Assembly: GCA_030340625.1 (NCBI GenBank)
Contig: JAOPHQ010002917.1
Span: 28,886 to 92,885, forward strand
DNA: 64,000 nucleotides
From: Merluccius polli
Lineage: Eukaryota > Chordata > Actinopteri > Gadiformes > Merlucciidae
Reading direction: 5' to 3'
Shown here piece by piece: positions 47,952 to 62,225 of the stretch. Below the pieces are notes generated by a model. That model saw only the letters and a list, made by a program, of their open reading frames with translations, was not told the origin of the DNA and did no database searches. Every line of letters starts with the position of its first letter. The first letter of the stretch is position 1. The position numbers and the translations under genes were made by a program.

Positions 47952-48435
47952 AAAAGAGCTTGGAAACACCCAGACAGTGAAGCCACACCTCACCTTCCTT
48001 CTGTCCCTCTCAAAACGTCCCTTTCAGTATGGAGGCCTAATGATTTCGCAATGTCTAGTAGCCTCGAAAAGACAGACCTGAACATGTTAAATATATAGGG
48101 TCAGAATATTGGTAAAAACAGTCCGATCCCAACATGTCGCCGGTGGCACAGGGTTGTGTAAGTAGTACAACACGGGCCAGTGACAGCCTGTGATTTCAAA
48201 TGTTTCTAAGAGGATTTCCATAAGCTAGGTTAGTGCTGTAAGTTAGTTCTCCAAGTCACTTCTCCAAAGTAGCTGTCCAACCACCAAAGCCTCCTCCGGT
48301 GGGAAGTTAATACACAGACTTGGCGAGACAGCCGTGGTGGGCGGTGCCCATAGCGGCAGAGCAAGGGAGGCCTGTGTAGGAGGGAGGGGGGGGGGGGGGG
48401 GGGGGTCATTGGAGGCAGGAGGGGGAGGTGCTTAC

Positions 48436-48563
48436 CTGTGATGTACGATGTAGGTGATGATGGAGGCGAAGAGGCAGAGCAACATGACCGCCGTGCAGGC
48501 ATACACGACCGGGTGCAGAAACTCCCCAGGGTACGGGGGGAACGACAGCACCTTCTTCAGATC
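48436..48563 (-). CDS. adgra1: ADGRA1 exon with transmembrane helix 1
   Basis: The acceptor CTCTGGTGCAG precedes GATCTGAAGAAG, and the donor GTAAGC follows 48436. The exon encodes 42 residues (numbered 2-43 if a Met precedes) starting DLKKVLSFPPYPGEFLHPVV, with helix 1 at about 17-41. Human ADGRA1, as I recall it, starts MDLKTVLSLPRYPGEFLHP, so only the start codon, and perhaps more N-terminal sequence, is missing. It ends two bases into a Ser codon completed by the next exon. The polypyrimidine tract before it is made of CT microsatellite. Confidence 0.93.
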
Positions 48564-51500
48564 CTGCACCAGAGGGATGGATGGAGAAGAGAGAGAGGGA
48601 CACAGAGAGGGAGAGAGAGAGAGGGACACAGAGAGGGAGAGAGAGGCAGAGGCAGACAGAGACAGAAAGAGTGAAATTGAGAGTGAGCCAATGAGAAAGA
48701 AAGAGAAGAGAGAAAAGTCAGCAACAGCACCAACACATGATGTCATCAATGACATGTATGGCTGTGATAACACTTGCCACAGTGTAAATCAGCTCAAGAA
48801 AAAAACTAAACCAATAAGGAGCTCTTAAAATGTATACACAAAGAGTACTGCTTTAATAAGATATTGGCAAGGAAAATAATCATGAGTCATGCCGTATCTT
48901 GTGGCGGCTGTAGAAATCATCAGGAGAAGAGCAACATCCCCAAAGATAATTATTCTTTTTCCCTCTTAACATTTAATGTGGTGTTGCATTCTGGGTATTA
49001 GGCTGACAATTCAAAAGATTTGGAGACCGAGTGCAAAAGAAGCACACTATTAACGTCTTAAAATGCCAACATTAAAAGCCATCAAGAAACTAATTCATTC
49101 CTGCATTGCTGGAATAAAAAAAACCATTAGCCCCATATCCATATCAAAATGTACAGCTGCACATTTGAACAATGAATTCATGAAACGTAGCGTATATGCA
49201 ACAACTGGATTAGTGATAATTTACTGTTGTATTGTAATACACTGTAGCACTGGTGAAGTGAATCATGAATAACTCCCTGCGTACACAGTCAACATCAACC
49301 GGTGTGATATACACTCCGGCGAGGGCTCTAGCGTGAAATGCACTACAGCTAGCGAAGACTTGAAAAGCATTCATATAAGCCTGGAAGCCTCTGTCATGAA
49401 AAAGAAAAAAACCCTTACATTTTCTACAATGTGCTCGGGGCGAGGGGTGGCCAGTGTGGGATTTGAAGATTGACTGGGCTGTGATAAAGCACAACTTATC
49501 TTCATAACCCCACCACCCCCTTACTCCTCCTCCTCCTTCCCTAACCCCTGTGAGGCCGGGACGTTTGCGTCTCGGGACTGGATCCGCATCTACAGCTGTC
49601 CAACCCCATCACAGGCTCAGCGGTCGGCCAAGCGGAAACCCTCACTCTATTTTTTATTATTTTTTTTATCATGTGTTTACCCCCTCGGCGATGGTAGGGA
49701 CCGACAGGGGCCAGAGAGGGTCCTGACCTCGTTGGCTCGTTTGGTACGAGCATCATTAATACACACAAGGCCGGCGTCGGGAGAGACAGTCGGGGAGGAG
49801 GGAGGGAGGGAGGGAGGACACTGGGGAGATGCAGGAGCAGGGCATGCGAGGGTGTGTGACCGACACATGGCCTGACCGATAGCAAGCACACGCAACAAGG
49901 AGCAAACAAAGTTCACGCAGGAAATTCTGCGGCGGCTGCCGCGTGACCCTACACGTGTCGGGTCACTAGGTAAAGGCGCATGCCTGCACCCGGTGTCCAT
50001 GGCGGATACATGGTGGAGCATGTAAAGCTTCGATGTTAGGAAAAACAACTCTGGCAGCTGATTGGAGGAGACGTGATGTCGGGACGTCAGCGGTTTTGGT
50101 TCGCTGAGTCCAAAAGGGGACACAAAAAAGTTAAAAACACTGTAGCCACCAGCAGGGTTTAAGAAACTCTTTCTCCGGTTGAACTTATTCCACTTAATCA
50201 GTCCACTCGAAGTCATTTCTGAAGACATTTGGGTCGGGGAAATGGGCAATGCAGTTGCAGAAAAATCCTAATTCGTATTTTTTATCTGCAACGCCAGCCT
50301 CGTAATAAACGCTTTGTAATGCATTCACCCAGTGTCGGGGTTGTGCAGGACGGCAGCATTAGCATAAAGTTGAATCGAGTCAACTTAATGCAAATTCTAT
50401 AGATCAGTGACCCACAGCCGTACTCAACGCCGTTTCTGCCTCAGGTCCATCGGAATTGAGCCTGCAATGTGTCTATGGGAAATACCTGCCTATCCCTTCA
50501 CAGATAAGCTGAACTAAACAAACCAACAGATCGAAATCGCGGTGGCGGTTATCAGAGCCAATTATCTATGACGCAGTAACAGTAAAATCTGACATCATAC
50601 ATGGTGCGCTGCTAAGCATATTAAAACATTTTCTGCAAATCACTCATCATTTCACCAACGCTTAAAGGAATAATCATCAAGAATGACATTCTCAAAGCGC
50701 GTCCGTTTATATGAAGGATGCGATGAACAGCGTGCAAACCGTCCACTGTGTTTTCTGGCATGTTTCCCGTACGCTCTTAAGCAGCCTTGTGATGTTTTGA
50801 GGTATATCCCTGGGTTTAGCAACATGGAGCACAGTCACTCTGAACCTTCACATCCTTGAACAGCTAACTCTTGTTACCCCTAAGCCTGCCTTTAATGCAG
50901 TCTAGGGACAACATCTTTGGGTAGAGATGGTGGTTTGCTAATGCATCACTTCCTCAGTGCGATTTGTACACAAGAGTAGGGTTGAGGTTGAAAGAGGGAT
51001 TATACTATAAATAAAAAAAGATGTAGACAAAGTGAGTGCAAGACACGACAAGGGAGAGAGAGAGCAAGAAAGAAAAAGCAAAGATAACGTAAAGCAAGGA
51101 AGAAAACAACAAAGGAAAAAAAAGGGCAAAAAAGAAAAGGAAACGAGGGGAGAAACAAACAAACCCAGAGAAAAGGGCCATTTACTAAAAGCACAATATA
51201 GAATAAAGTACTGTAAAGTACAAACAACTAGCCTATTTGTGTATCCATCTTATGTATGCATTAACGATAAACACACTGAAGTAATTTGGTTCATGTTCAA
51301 CTCACTCTCCGGGCGAATTTGAAGGACAACGAAAATGCACTTAATTACTGCGTAATGAATTGATGCAGTTGAAAAACAACAACGCACTTTGCCCTGAATC
51401 CGCAGTAAATAGCGCTGGTGAAAAACAACATTGCTTTCAAGTTAGCAAGCAGATGAATGTACTTGTGACAGCAGATACCACACATTAAAGAAATCACATA

Positions 51501-53089
51501 CAAGCATCCAATTAACTGAATGACCATGGAGAGAGAGGAAAAGCCACAGGTGTTAACAAAGCTGTACTGGGAGTAGCGGTGCCACTGACTCTAAACAAAC
51601 TGCAGTAGACGGAGACGGCAGTTCAAGTGTCCCGAGATGGGAGAATATGGAGTAGGTCTTCGCGGGTCACACCATCATCTCTGATGAGGTTAGAAGAGGA
51701 GGTTATATGTAATATATAATGAGTGGAGCCATAATAATTACCACCATTACCTAACTGAAAAGGACCATTGATCGTTTTATATTGGATCCCAAGTGCTTAA
51801 AATTTCAAGGATCAAAGATTTTAATGCCAAGCCGCGGCTGAAGCCGCAAGAGAGAGAAAGCAGGCTTTTAAACACATCTTGCTACTCAAGTGAACATTAT
51901 GTTTAAATGCAGTTTAAATGGGGAGGCTAGAGATTCACCAATCGTCATCCACATATAAAAACCCAATGCACTGAGCAAACAAACACGCAATAGCATTGAA
52001 ATGACCGAATAAACATGTAGACTAAAATGCTAAAAGGCTAAAAATCAGCAAACAAACCAGATGTGAGCAGATGTGAAGCGGAAAGAGGGCTAATAAGGCT
52101 AGACATGCCAAGAACAAAACAACTCTGAGACACAACTGAGATTAATAGTCAGGACACTTCATGTCCATCATCTCTTAGCACAGCAAAGAACTAGTTATGT
52201 ACTTCATGAGTGTTGCACTATGCAGAGCTGTGCCATAAAATAAAATAAAAAATATTCAATAAGGCTTCATTTATTGAAAACTCATCTCCAAGAGTTTCAG
52301 AAGCAAATATTCAATTAACTGGACACACACACACACCATTAAGACCAACAACGGCAGCCATTTGAGTCATGATTAGCATGTTGTTAAGCGTTTGGGAGTG
52401 AGGTACACTGTGGTTCACATTCCCCTCCGGTACCATCACCTCCGCTAACCTTAACCGCTGCATTGGATTATATTCTGCATTAAAATAAAAACCTAATTGT
52501 GAATTTAATTCAAATGTAATCCTAGCCGGCAAATACATATGGAAATAACGGCATGGCCGACAAGGGCACTGGCCTAGTCTACGGCTAATCACAAATCACT
52601 CACTGATTAGTATGCATAGATAAGGACAATGTGATTTTCAAAAAGCCATGACGTCACACATCCCAACATCACAGTTTCAGATGACCATTTTTGCTTCCAC
52701 AGCATGCTGCTAGGCTAGCAGACACTTTTCTGCCAGCTATTTCAGGCGGCAACAGCCTAAAGGCAACAGACAAACAGACTCCCTATATGTCTGACTGGGT
52801 AACAAGGTAAATGAGTAGCAGTGTGCGAGCGCTGAGACGTATTTAACAGCTGCCCAGCGGGGCCCGCAGCAGAGGGCTGTCGCCGTGTGTGTGTGTGTGT
52901 GTGTGCGTGTGTGTGTGCCGACCGCCATCTCCCGGGTGGAAGTGCCGCACGGTTGCGTGGCTTTGAAATAGGAGGGCGTCGCGAGGAAAAGACTTGCGCG
53001 CCATCAGCAAAAAAATACTAAAATTCAATAAAATAAATCCTTGTGACATGGACAGACGGTACTCTGGGGAAGTAGAAGAAGAAGAAGAA
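48564..53089. other. Upstream of the first recognised ADGRA1 exon
   Basis: This is probably an ADGRA1 5' intron. It contains CT-rich microsatellite beside the acceptor (GA on plus, 48585-48675), a (GGGA)n patch (49796-49813), an A-rich purine stretch (51040-51180) and a short GT tract (52885-52917). No exon ending in a start codon and a convincing donor was identified. Confidence 0.5.
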
Positions 53090-53690
53090 GTGTTTGGAAC
53101 GGGCTGATCTTTTTGGTCGCGTGTCCCGGGTAGACGGATGGGCTTTCGGAAACAGAAGAAACATGGAGATACGCCGGGGGGGGGGGGGGGGGGGGCTGCC
53201 CCTGAACACATTGTTCCTAGCACTCCCAGAAGCGGCGGTTTGCGCTCCTGCGGTGACACCGGGGCACAAGTCGCCACCGCTCCGGCGAGCGGCGGGAAAG
53301 AAGAGGGTCGCGGTGTGACTAATGCCCTGTGCGCGCACGCCGGCTCCATGGCGCGCTATTGTTTTCCTCCCTAGTCGTGTTTCTACGCGCTCTGAAAATA
53401 AACCCGTTTTTTTGGGGGGGGTTTTCACGATAGCCCCATAGGCGGTACAGGGTGCTGATTAAAACCCGCTCCTTCGGTCAAATGTACCCAAGTCAACGCG
53501 TAGCGCTCGACACACGATGCGCACCATTACCTATGGTGAAGACGCACGGGCGTGCCTTTGCGTCGGCACCCGATACGATTAGCGCTAGAAATGCCGGTGT
53601 GGCTTGCGGCGTCACGATTGAGAGCAGCACATCCCGGTTTGCGCATCACGCGGCGGCCATCGATCAGGGAACGGCGCAGGGTTGACTAGG
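53090..53690 (-). promoter_or_regulatory. CpG-island-like block, candidate ADGRA1 promoter
   Basis: CpG is frequent here (for example GCGCGCACGCCGGC, GCGAGCGGCGGG, ACGCGTAGCGC, ACGCGGCGGCC), unlike the CpG-poor flanks, and a G run lies at 53177-53195. It sits about 4.5 kb upstream of the helix-1 exon on the coding strand side. Its role as promoter is inferred from base composition and position only. Confidence 0.35.
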
Positions 53691-54560
53691 TGTGGGAGCC
53701 ACCGGCCTCCAATGTGTTTTCTCTCACTGCAGTTATGGCATGCTAATTATTGCACATTTATTACATCAGGGCCCTGGGCCCACTTTATTACACTCTGCGT
53801 GTGTGTGTGTGTGTGTGTGTTTGTTGACAGACGAGGCCACTGGGGCTGGGCCATCTGACGCTTCACGACGGTCACGCAACTTGACATTATCGTCCACACC
53901 AGCTTAGCCTATTTATGGATTAGCACTGGCATGTGACGTGCTAAAAAAAAAGACTGCTTTCATTGTCCCCCACCCGGCTCAACAGACCCTTGATCCCGGG
54001 CCTGTATGTTTATTCCTCCACTCTAGGTTACAACATCAGATTATCAGTATCCATTAAACTCCATTTGATCCCCAGCCTCAGCAGGATGGACTAGAGGAGA
54101 AAGGGGGCGGGGCATGTGTGCAAATGCTTCATTGGACTTCATAAGGGAAACAGAGCTGCATCCTGGGATACCCCCAGTCCAACGCTATCGCCGTCCCTTT
54201 CCGGTTTGTATGGAAGACTTCCTCGCGGCGGGTGTCACAGGACGCCGTCGGTCCTCATTGTATTCACATAGGGGAGCGACGAAGAAACATTTTAGAAACA
54301 GGGCAGTTGTAGCGAAGTAGTGGAAAAGACAGATGACATTCCCTTCAGGAAATGCAGGCAGAGCATGCAAATCAAACCCACTCATGGCCGGGTGCATGCA
54401 TGCGCCATGAGATAACAGAGACACCCACTCATAAAGTAAGAGGGGTGAAAGAGAAAGAATGACAGAACAACCCATGGCCGAGGGAATTTTCAAAAGAGCT
54501 GCCATCTATGTTTCAGTGGCACCTTCTGGCTGTCAGCTCTGATCTTTGAGTAACCCTGCG

Positions 54561-54571
54561 CGCACGCACGC

Positions 54572-54621
<50 letters not shown>
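54561..54621. repeat. (CA)n microsatellite
   Basis: CA array preceded by CGCACGCACG units. Confidence 0.96.
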
Positions 54622-54623
<2 letters not shown>

Positions 54624-54710
54624 ATTTCTCAACTGGCACAGAGTTAGGTTGAATAGCAGCCACAGTGGTACGTAATGTAATCTCATTACATAGAGCAGAG
54701 TATATCTACT

Positions 54711-54810
54711 TGCTATTTAGTTATTTAGCAGACGCTTTTATCCAAAGCGATTCACAGTGAATTCAGATACGAATAATTAAAGAGCAGGTAGGGGTCAGGC
54801 ATAGAACCAA
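54711..54810 (-). repeat. L2/V-SINE-like 3' region
   Basis: ATTTAGCAGACGCTTTTATC followed by CAAAGCGATTCACAGTG and, further on, GAGCAGGTAGGGGTCAGGC matches the well-known fish repeat end, in reverse orientation relative to the two other copies in the window. Confidence 0.75.
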
Positions 54811-56103
54811 GATATTAAACACGCTTACGATTAGACAATTCTTTCCCTTTATCTCATCCGATGTCTGCCATCAGATGTGGTAAAACAGAAGCAAAAGCAT
54901 CTCCTTCAAAATAAAAGCCCTGTAGATGGGATCTGTGCAGATAAGCGCACACACACACAGTTAGGAACATACCATGTATATACACACACACACACACACG
55001 TTGTGTTTATCAGTTCAAGCATCAAGGGGGGGTATTGTTTCATTACCATCAATTTATCAGGCGCCTATGATGAGAAGTGTTATATTTAGCCGTGGGACGT
55101 TCACGCACCCATACGACAGGTTTTTTTTTTTGTTATAATCACAGCTCTGCGTAGATATTGAAAGCATGACTATCCATTAAATGAGCCTTGTGTAGGCCTA
55201 TCGCCAGACCTTGCAAAACATGCGCTCATAATTCAGTGGCCTCGGCCCCTCGCAGCGATGCGGGGAAAAGCTGCACTGTGCCGTGAACAATGTGAATCAA
55301 TACAAACCAATCTGAAACCAACGGGAGAAGATTGCTTTTTATTAGAGGACAGTGGTGCTGGAATAAGACTAATCACTTTCATGGTGTTCCCCCCCCCCCC
55401 CACAATACCTTTATGAATCCCAGTAAGGTTAACCGCGCTCAGGGTTATCATATTTTCCTCAGCGTTGCACCGCCGCCTCACGTTCTGCGGGTTCTCAACA
55501 AACCCGTCGAAACAACCGCTCTGCCGGTTAACTGGTCTTGTTCCAGTTCAGCAGGCCGGGGGAAGCAGTGCCCTGCTCCAAGGTTTCACTGGTTGCAGTG
55601 GTGTAAGAGAGCTCATTTCCATCCGTTCATTTCATTCATAGCCGTTGAAGGCGTTCAAATGGAGGCATTATAATCTACAGGTGTTTCCTAAAGTTGTAGT
55701 GAAGCTCTTCACAGTACAGCGTGAATGGTGGGAAGAAATATATACTGTATATGCAGAGAATCGTGTTTTGTCTGAATGAATAGGCACACATTGTCACTTT
55801 GACTCTCCCTGCATGGCGGCTTAAACTGATTCAACCGCACCCTCCCTTGAACGAGAATACCCTCACCCATTCTAAGCCTTCATTGTATGAAGGACTGGCA
55901 GAGAGAGAGGGAGAGAGAGAGAGAGAGAGAGAAAGAGAGATGTCTAATGGGTGTTGCTGGAGAGGGGTGAGTCATCTCCTTGATACCATACAACATACTG
56001 GATGTTGCTCCAGCATGTATAATATATGCACACACACAGACGCTCACACACATACTGAGGTAGCACTGTACACACTTTTATGCACATACACATCCCCAGA
56101 CAG

Positions 56104-56218
<115 letters not shown>

Positions 56219-56492
56219 GTAGCATACATAAGCTGAGCCTGAACACCAATCTTTATTTCCCATTCTGCCACCAAAAGATTGATGAATAATACTAAAAACA
56301 TGACAGTCAAAAAAAGAGCTCCACTGGTTTCATTTATTTTGGTAAGTATTTGAGTGGAATCACTTTAGGCGGGGGCCACTGTTTGGCAGGACCAGGAACA
56401 CGACACACACACAGTCTCCATGTAAGGCACAGTATACTTGACCAGGTAGTCATATTTAGGTCAAAAGGGATTTTTTCTAGACAGTATGCTAT

Positions 56493-56533
<41 letters not shown>
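56493..56533. repeat. (CA)n microsatellite
   Basis: About 20 CA units. Confidence 0.96.
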
Positions 56534-56534
<1 letters not shown>

Positions 56535-57342
56535 CGCATTAGACTTTCAATGTGCAAAAGACACAATGTGACCATGTTCAACCACCGCTCACTCAGAGTG
56601 AGAGCGAGAGAGTCAGGAATAATGACGAGTGAGCGAGACAGAGAAGAGAGGGAGGTAGTACAAATGTGAAAGCAAGAGAGTATAGGGGAAAGAGAGAGAG
56701 AAAGAAAGAAAGAGAGAGACAGACCGAGAGACAGAGAGAGACAGAGACAGAGAGATAAGAGACATAGTTGAATGAAAGCATTCAACCGTGTGTTGAATGA
56801 AAGGATCTTAATGTATCCGCCGTAAAATAGATGGAGACCACACGCCACAATGACATGTAAACAGGGAGCACATTAAAGCTGTGCTGAACAAAACCATTCC
56901 ATGCATGAACACTGAAGAGATAGCTAGAGAGAGAGAGAGAGAGAGAGAGACAACTCTTTACCTCCACCACCGTCTTTTTTGAAATGACCGATTCCCCTGC
57001 AAGCTCGTCCCTCAGCCAATCACATTCCACAAGCTGACAGTTGTGCTGTCGGTTGGTATTTAGGTCATTATAGTGGAGACCATTTACATGTTTGCATGCG
57101 TCTTGTCAAGGAAGCACTTGTGAAGGGCAGAAGCCACAGTGTCCAATGGGTGCGATGGGATCGGGGGCTGGGATTCTCTGTCAGCCCAGATTAGTTATTA
57201 CCTTTGATACGGGGCCGTATCGTTCCACCACTGGAATGGGATTTGGGAAGTGAATTGAGCACGCTTTGATGTTTGAAGCCTGGCGATGCAAAGCCCCATC
57301 GCCACCGCAGGAATGCGGATGGATAATTTGAGCTCACGCATG

Positions 57343-57346
57343 TGTG

Positions 57347-57378
<32 letters not shown>

Positions 57379-57379
57379 T

Positions 57380-57416
<37 letters not shown>

Positions 57417-57446
57417 TGTATACACACATACACATGTGCAAACACA

Positions 57447-57491
<45 letters not shown>

Positions 57492-57516
57492 ATGCACACA
57501 CACACAAACACACACA
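57343..57516. repeat. (CA)n compound microsatellite
   Basis: CA repeat interrupted by TTGTG, CGTGTGTATA and CATGTG groups over about 170 bp. Confidence 0.96.
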
Positions 57517-58021
57517 GCATGGTCCAAAGGCCACACCACAACACCGCCTGCACCTACTCATCAATGAACAAAATAAAAAAACATAAGGTGGCTTAGAGGG
57601 TGACAGGTCAAAGGTCGTGTTTGTTTCTGTGTTTGCAATTTGCAGCTTGTCACTTGGTCAGAGGCAATTAGGCAGGGAGGCAGAGCAGGGTCGAGAGGGG
57701 GGGGGGGGCAGGGGAGCAGTCTTGTTCTCTATATAACAACTGGCGGATATTATTTTTGGGCAGGGTTGCGTTGACTGGCTTTTAAAGGCATTTTACAGCG
57801 CATCGCCCGAGTGACGACCCTCCGACTGGAAGAGGGAAAGGTGGTGGAGATGGGGTGGGGGGGGGGGGGGGGGGGGTGGTGAGGTTGTAGTTGTTGCTTA
57901 CAGGCCTTGTCCCGATCTCTCAGTCCAAGGGTCACTGACGGGGCTGCCCTGTCAAACTAGCGAGCAACTGTTGACACGACGGGAAATGGAAAGAAAGAGG
58001 GCGGAGGAGCAATGGAAATAG

Positions 58022-58023
<2 letters not shown>

Positions 58024-58091
<68 letters not shown>
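58024..58091. repeat. (GA)n microsatellite
   Basis: About 34 GA units followed by 200 bp of purine-rich DNA. Confidence 0.97.
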
Positions 58092-58094
<3 letters not shown>

Positions 58095-59061
58095 AGCGAG
58101 AGAAGGGGGGAAGAGAGGGGTGAGGGACAACGGAAACAGAGAGAGAGAGAGAGACAGAAGACACAGAGAGAGATGGGGACGGGAGACAGAGAAAAGGAGG
58201 GAGTGAGGCGGCTGGATGGAAAAGGAGTGAAGTGAGAGAGGAAGAGGACAGAAGAGGCTGGAGGAAAGGAATGAGAGAGAGATACATTGAAAACAGAGGG
58301 GTTAGGCAAGGCGATATGGAAAACAGAGTGGGAAGGAGAGTGGGGGTAGCAGGAAGGGGCGGAGGGGGAGGGGCTGAGAGCGAAGAGCAGATTCAGATCA
58401 GAGTGGTCGAGAGTGTGTTGTATGTGCATGTTTCAGCAGTCTAGGGTGTGTGTGTGTGTGTGTGTGGACGGCTAGTCGGTGGTGCCGGTGTCTAGTGTCG
58501 TCAGGCTGGGGTGGGACATAAATCAAGCGTGTCAGTTGGCTTCTGGTCACATGCAGCCCAGCGCAACACAGTGAAGCTTATTTTTTTTAATCTACTGTGA
58601 CCCCACTTGTCATCTCTAGATGTGGCCCCGCCCGCCACTTGTGTGTGTCTGCATCCACTTGCGACACACGCTACGTATCGAGATGCACCGGACCCATCGA
58701 GTATCGCTTCAATAATTAATTTCTTTACATGTGCAACATTCACCGTAGTTCACCCGATCACATCGCCACGCCGCGGTGGTGGTGGTGTACCGTGACGGAA
58801 TCGTTCGGCCGTACGGAGGAGAGACGCCGGCTTTCGGCAGTGGACGTGTTTCACATCCCAAACCGACCGCTGTGTCCTGCCCATAAAGATGCCACTGATG
58901 TTTGGGCTGCCAATTAATCAGTGGCTGTAAACAACATCAAAACTGTGCACCCGTTGAATAGCCCATTAACTCTCCTTCGTTGGACCGTTCCACTGAGTGA
59001 GCCCCCACACACATGCACACACACACACCGCACACACACGGACACACACACATACACATGC

Positions 59062-59097
<36 letters not shown>

Positions 59098-59708
59098 CAC
59101 CGTAGCACAACATTATTCTGCTGCAAGCAGCAACATATTGTACTCTGTCACACACGCTGAGCTGCGTCGGCGAGCATACATCATTTGAATGACAATTGGT
59201 TAACGTAATGCAATTTTCTACTAGGCTAAAACAGGAAGGTTACAACACACACTATGCGAGAAAAATGGATATCGCGAACCCACATCCAAAATAGCGTACC
59301 AGGGCGAGAGAGGAAGAAGAAGAAGAAAAGAGGGCGGGGTGTTCGGCAGTGAGTATTGGCTAATTCCAGCCATGCCAGCGCAAAGCTGTAGATAGCTGAG
59401 ATAAATGTGGGGCTGCACGCTCTCAACTCATTAGTCGAGAAGAATACCATCTGCAACGCATGTCGACTTATTGGCCGCCAGCAGTCTGGTATCAAGGCGG
59501 GTGGGGGAGGCGGACATACTGAGTGATCCTAACCCCTCTCCCCCGCCCAGGGTCGAGTCAAATGCTCCCAACAGCCGTCAGCAAAGCCCACGCCACGCGC
59601 ACGCACGCGCACGCACACACACACGCACACACACACACACAAACACAAACACACACACGCCAACCCACTAAAACATGACACCCCTTCTCCCAAGCCTCTC
59701 CCACCCTA

Positions 59709-59716
59709 ACAAAACC

Positions 59717-59750
<34 letters not shown>
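59709..59750. repeat. (CAA)n array
   Basis: About 13 CAA units. Confidence 0.93.
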
Positions 59751-59752
<2 letters not shown>

Positions 59753-60489
59753 AAACCTTCCCTATACAGAACAAAAAAAACAACAAGTCTTATATAGAAC
59801 AAAGTACCAAGTCTCAGAAGCCGAAAGTATCAGAACCGGGGGCCCCCGGGTGGAAACACTGCAAAACACCTTCATAAAAAAATAACCGAAGGAACCTGCT
59901 TTTGCTCATGGGCAGAATATAAGCAGTAGCAGTCGGCGTGATGATGTTAGCTGGGAGCTCAGCTGCGCGCGCCCCGGCTAATGAGGAGAAAACACAACTT
60001 AGAGAGAACGCCGTCTTTCGGAAATATACACAATATCTAGCGGCAAGTCTCCGTGAATGCATTCATATCTATTCAGTGACGGCGGATATGGGTAGTTATG
60101 TCGTAGTTCTTCTCCACTAACAACCCCCGTTCGCCCTATGAATTACCAATGAAAGAGGGCAAAAATGGCTGAATTTTTAAATAAAAGAGGAAAAAAGATT
60201 GCAGTAAAGGAATACTCAACAGACTGCTCATCTCGGATGAACCCCCAAAATTTCTCAATTCATTACCTCCATGTTTTTTTGTGTGTGGGGGCGGGGGGGG
60301 GGGCGGGCGAGGTACCAATGGTAGGGATGAGGAGGGGGAAGGGGTGTTCAAAATTGGATGACTGCGACCCATGGAGAGCAAAGCAGCGCTGCATGCCAGA
60401 TCTAAAGACGCGTCCTCCATGTCGGCCGCTTGAAGCGTAGCCCAAAGCCGATCCACTCCCTGTGCTCTAGCAGCTGCTATGCTTCAGCC

Positions 60490-60788
60490 CAGTGGTGCCC
60501 CACTCGGGGTCCCCTGATATTCACATGGGGTCACAGGATATTGCTGACATAAGCTAAAGATATTTTAGCAAACCATTTTCTTCAAAAGGTCTCATAGACA
60601 TCTTGTATATATATATATATACAAACTGACGGCCTAACGATTCATAGCCACGAACAAACTACTACTGATCACGGCAGATGTTGATACAATTTGTGTGGAA
60701 GCACATGCACGAAAGTTCAAGTTGGGGTTGCAAACATTTTCAGAGCTAGAAATGGGGTCCGGGGCCCGAAAAAGCTAGGGAACCACCG
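60490..60788. mobile_element. hAT-type MITE
   Basis: The 299-bp element starts CAGTGGTGCCCCACTCGGGG and the complement of its end reads CGGTGGTTCCCTAGCTTTTT, so the termini are diverged inverted repeats of the CAGTGGTTCCCAA type common in vertebrate hAT MITEs. The flanks are CTTCAGCC (60482-60489) and CTTCAGCA (60789-60796), an 8-bp duplication with one mismatch. Confidence 0.75.
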
Positions 60789-61870
60789 CTTCAGCAGCCG
60801 AGTGTTTCTACGGCGGCTACAGAGCTCCAGTGCAGATCGACCAATCTGCAGCAGCGCGATGTGAGCCTTAATGCCTGTTGTCAGCTCCTAGGGCCGCATA
60901 TCAAGTCATGTGTGTGAGTGTGTTCAGCTGCTCGGGGTTAAACGTGGGGACAGGCTGACTGGAAAGGGGAAGCAAGAGTGGAAATAAATAAAAGAATGAC
61001 ATTTTCAGAAAACATGAAAACGACCGGTTGTTTTCTAGCACCGCTGATTGCGCATTCGTACGCCTGTATGTGTCGGGCGAAACTGCGAGGACATTCTCCC
61101 GCAGGGACTGTTAGACCTGAGTCATCGCAGGTCTACGGTCAACACAGCGGCGGAGTATATGGCGTCAAAATGCTGTTTTGGCGTCGAAGATTTTTTCCGA
61201 CAACACTGGCATTGTTTTCACCCCCAGTATGCAGTTGATTCGCTGTTTCAGTTCACACCTTTTCTCATGCACACGTCCAGACCGCTTAAGCCGACGGCCG
61301 ATGTCCAGTTTACGACACAATATTACATGTCATCCTTTTCAGAAATATACATTTTACCCGGCCGCACAGCAACAGTAGATTCATTTTGTAAGCTCGCTTT
61401 TCGAAGGTGGAAAACGCCGGTGGATGGAAGTGGACGGAAACCCAAAACGGAGATAAAAAGAAAGAAAGATTTGATATTTTGTCAGCACAGCGCGGACATG
61501 ACCTCTCCCACTCTCCCTGCTACCGCCTCTCCGTGTAACCTTCCTTCTCCAGCCACCCGTGAACATTTTTTTATTCCTATCTTACATTTTTCAGGAAAAT
61601 TACGCCTTTAAAACCAGAGAGGACGTGTATATATCTCTTCGGAGATGTAGCCTCGCTTAGCCGCCTGGCTTCCACCGCAAAGTTCGCCGAGGATTTGGGG
61701 GAAAATCCGGCAACAACATGCGGTTCGGAAACCCGGAAAGAGTAGAGAAAGAGTGACACAACGCTGAACAGTGTCCTCTGCTTTAAGCAGTGTTCAATCA
61801 AACGCAGCACAATGCGTGACGCAGATTCCTTACACGCACGCGCGCGCATACGTACCTGCACACGCACACG

Positions 61871-61902
<32 letters not shown>

Positions 61903-62030
61903 ACCCTTGAACTAAGGCAGCCACTCAGTCCCTATACAGCATATTTGTAAAGGAATATACAGTATATGCGCTCGGATGGCCTTTGTTATAATTGGGCAGA
62001 GATGGAAAAAAAATGTGTTACTTGTTCAGC

Positions 62031-62032
<2 letters not shown>

Positions 62033-62084
<52 letters not shown>

Positions 62085-62095
62085 CCTCTCTCCCT
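62033..62095. repeat. (CT)n microsatellite
   Basis: An imperfect CT array. Confidence 0.95.
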
Positions 62096-62225
62096 CTGTC
62101 TCTGTCCCTGTCTCTGTGTAAAGGTCTGCTCATGCATGATGAATCGTCTCGAGCAGTTCAACAATCAAGTGCAGAGATGTCTGCTTCGACAGTCATTCAT
62201 TACCACCTCGTGGTCGAGCCATTAG

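Larger units (their letters stand above)
43301..48435 (-). other. ADGRA1 intron, 5.1 kb
   Basis: The intron holds a (CAG)n array (44331-44421), GT/G and C/CA tracts (44543-44575, 44626-44661), a poly(C) run (44798-44809), an L2-like tail (45846-45895), (AC)n (47655-47714), a CTCF-like motif (47937-47951) and a G run (48386-48405). No exon was recognised. Confidence 0.75.

Noticed and set aside
52843..53428. Minus-strand frames over the CpG-rich block, considered as the ADGRA1 first exon
   Set aside because: No end in a start codon with a good donor and no resemblance to ADGRA1; kept only as a candidate promoter region.
60136..60456. Minus-strand frame beginning MDRLWATLQAADMEDASLDL
   Set aside because: The start looks protein-like, but it soon becomes Pro/Ser low complexity, with no clear donor and no known family.
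61048..61611. 187-codon plus-strand frame
   Set aside because: No domain, signal or similarity that I recognise, and no splice or promoter support.
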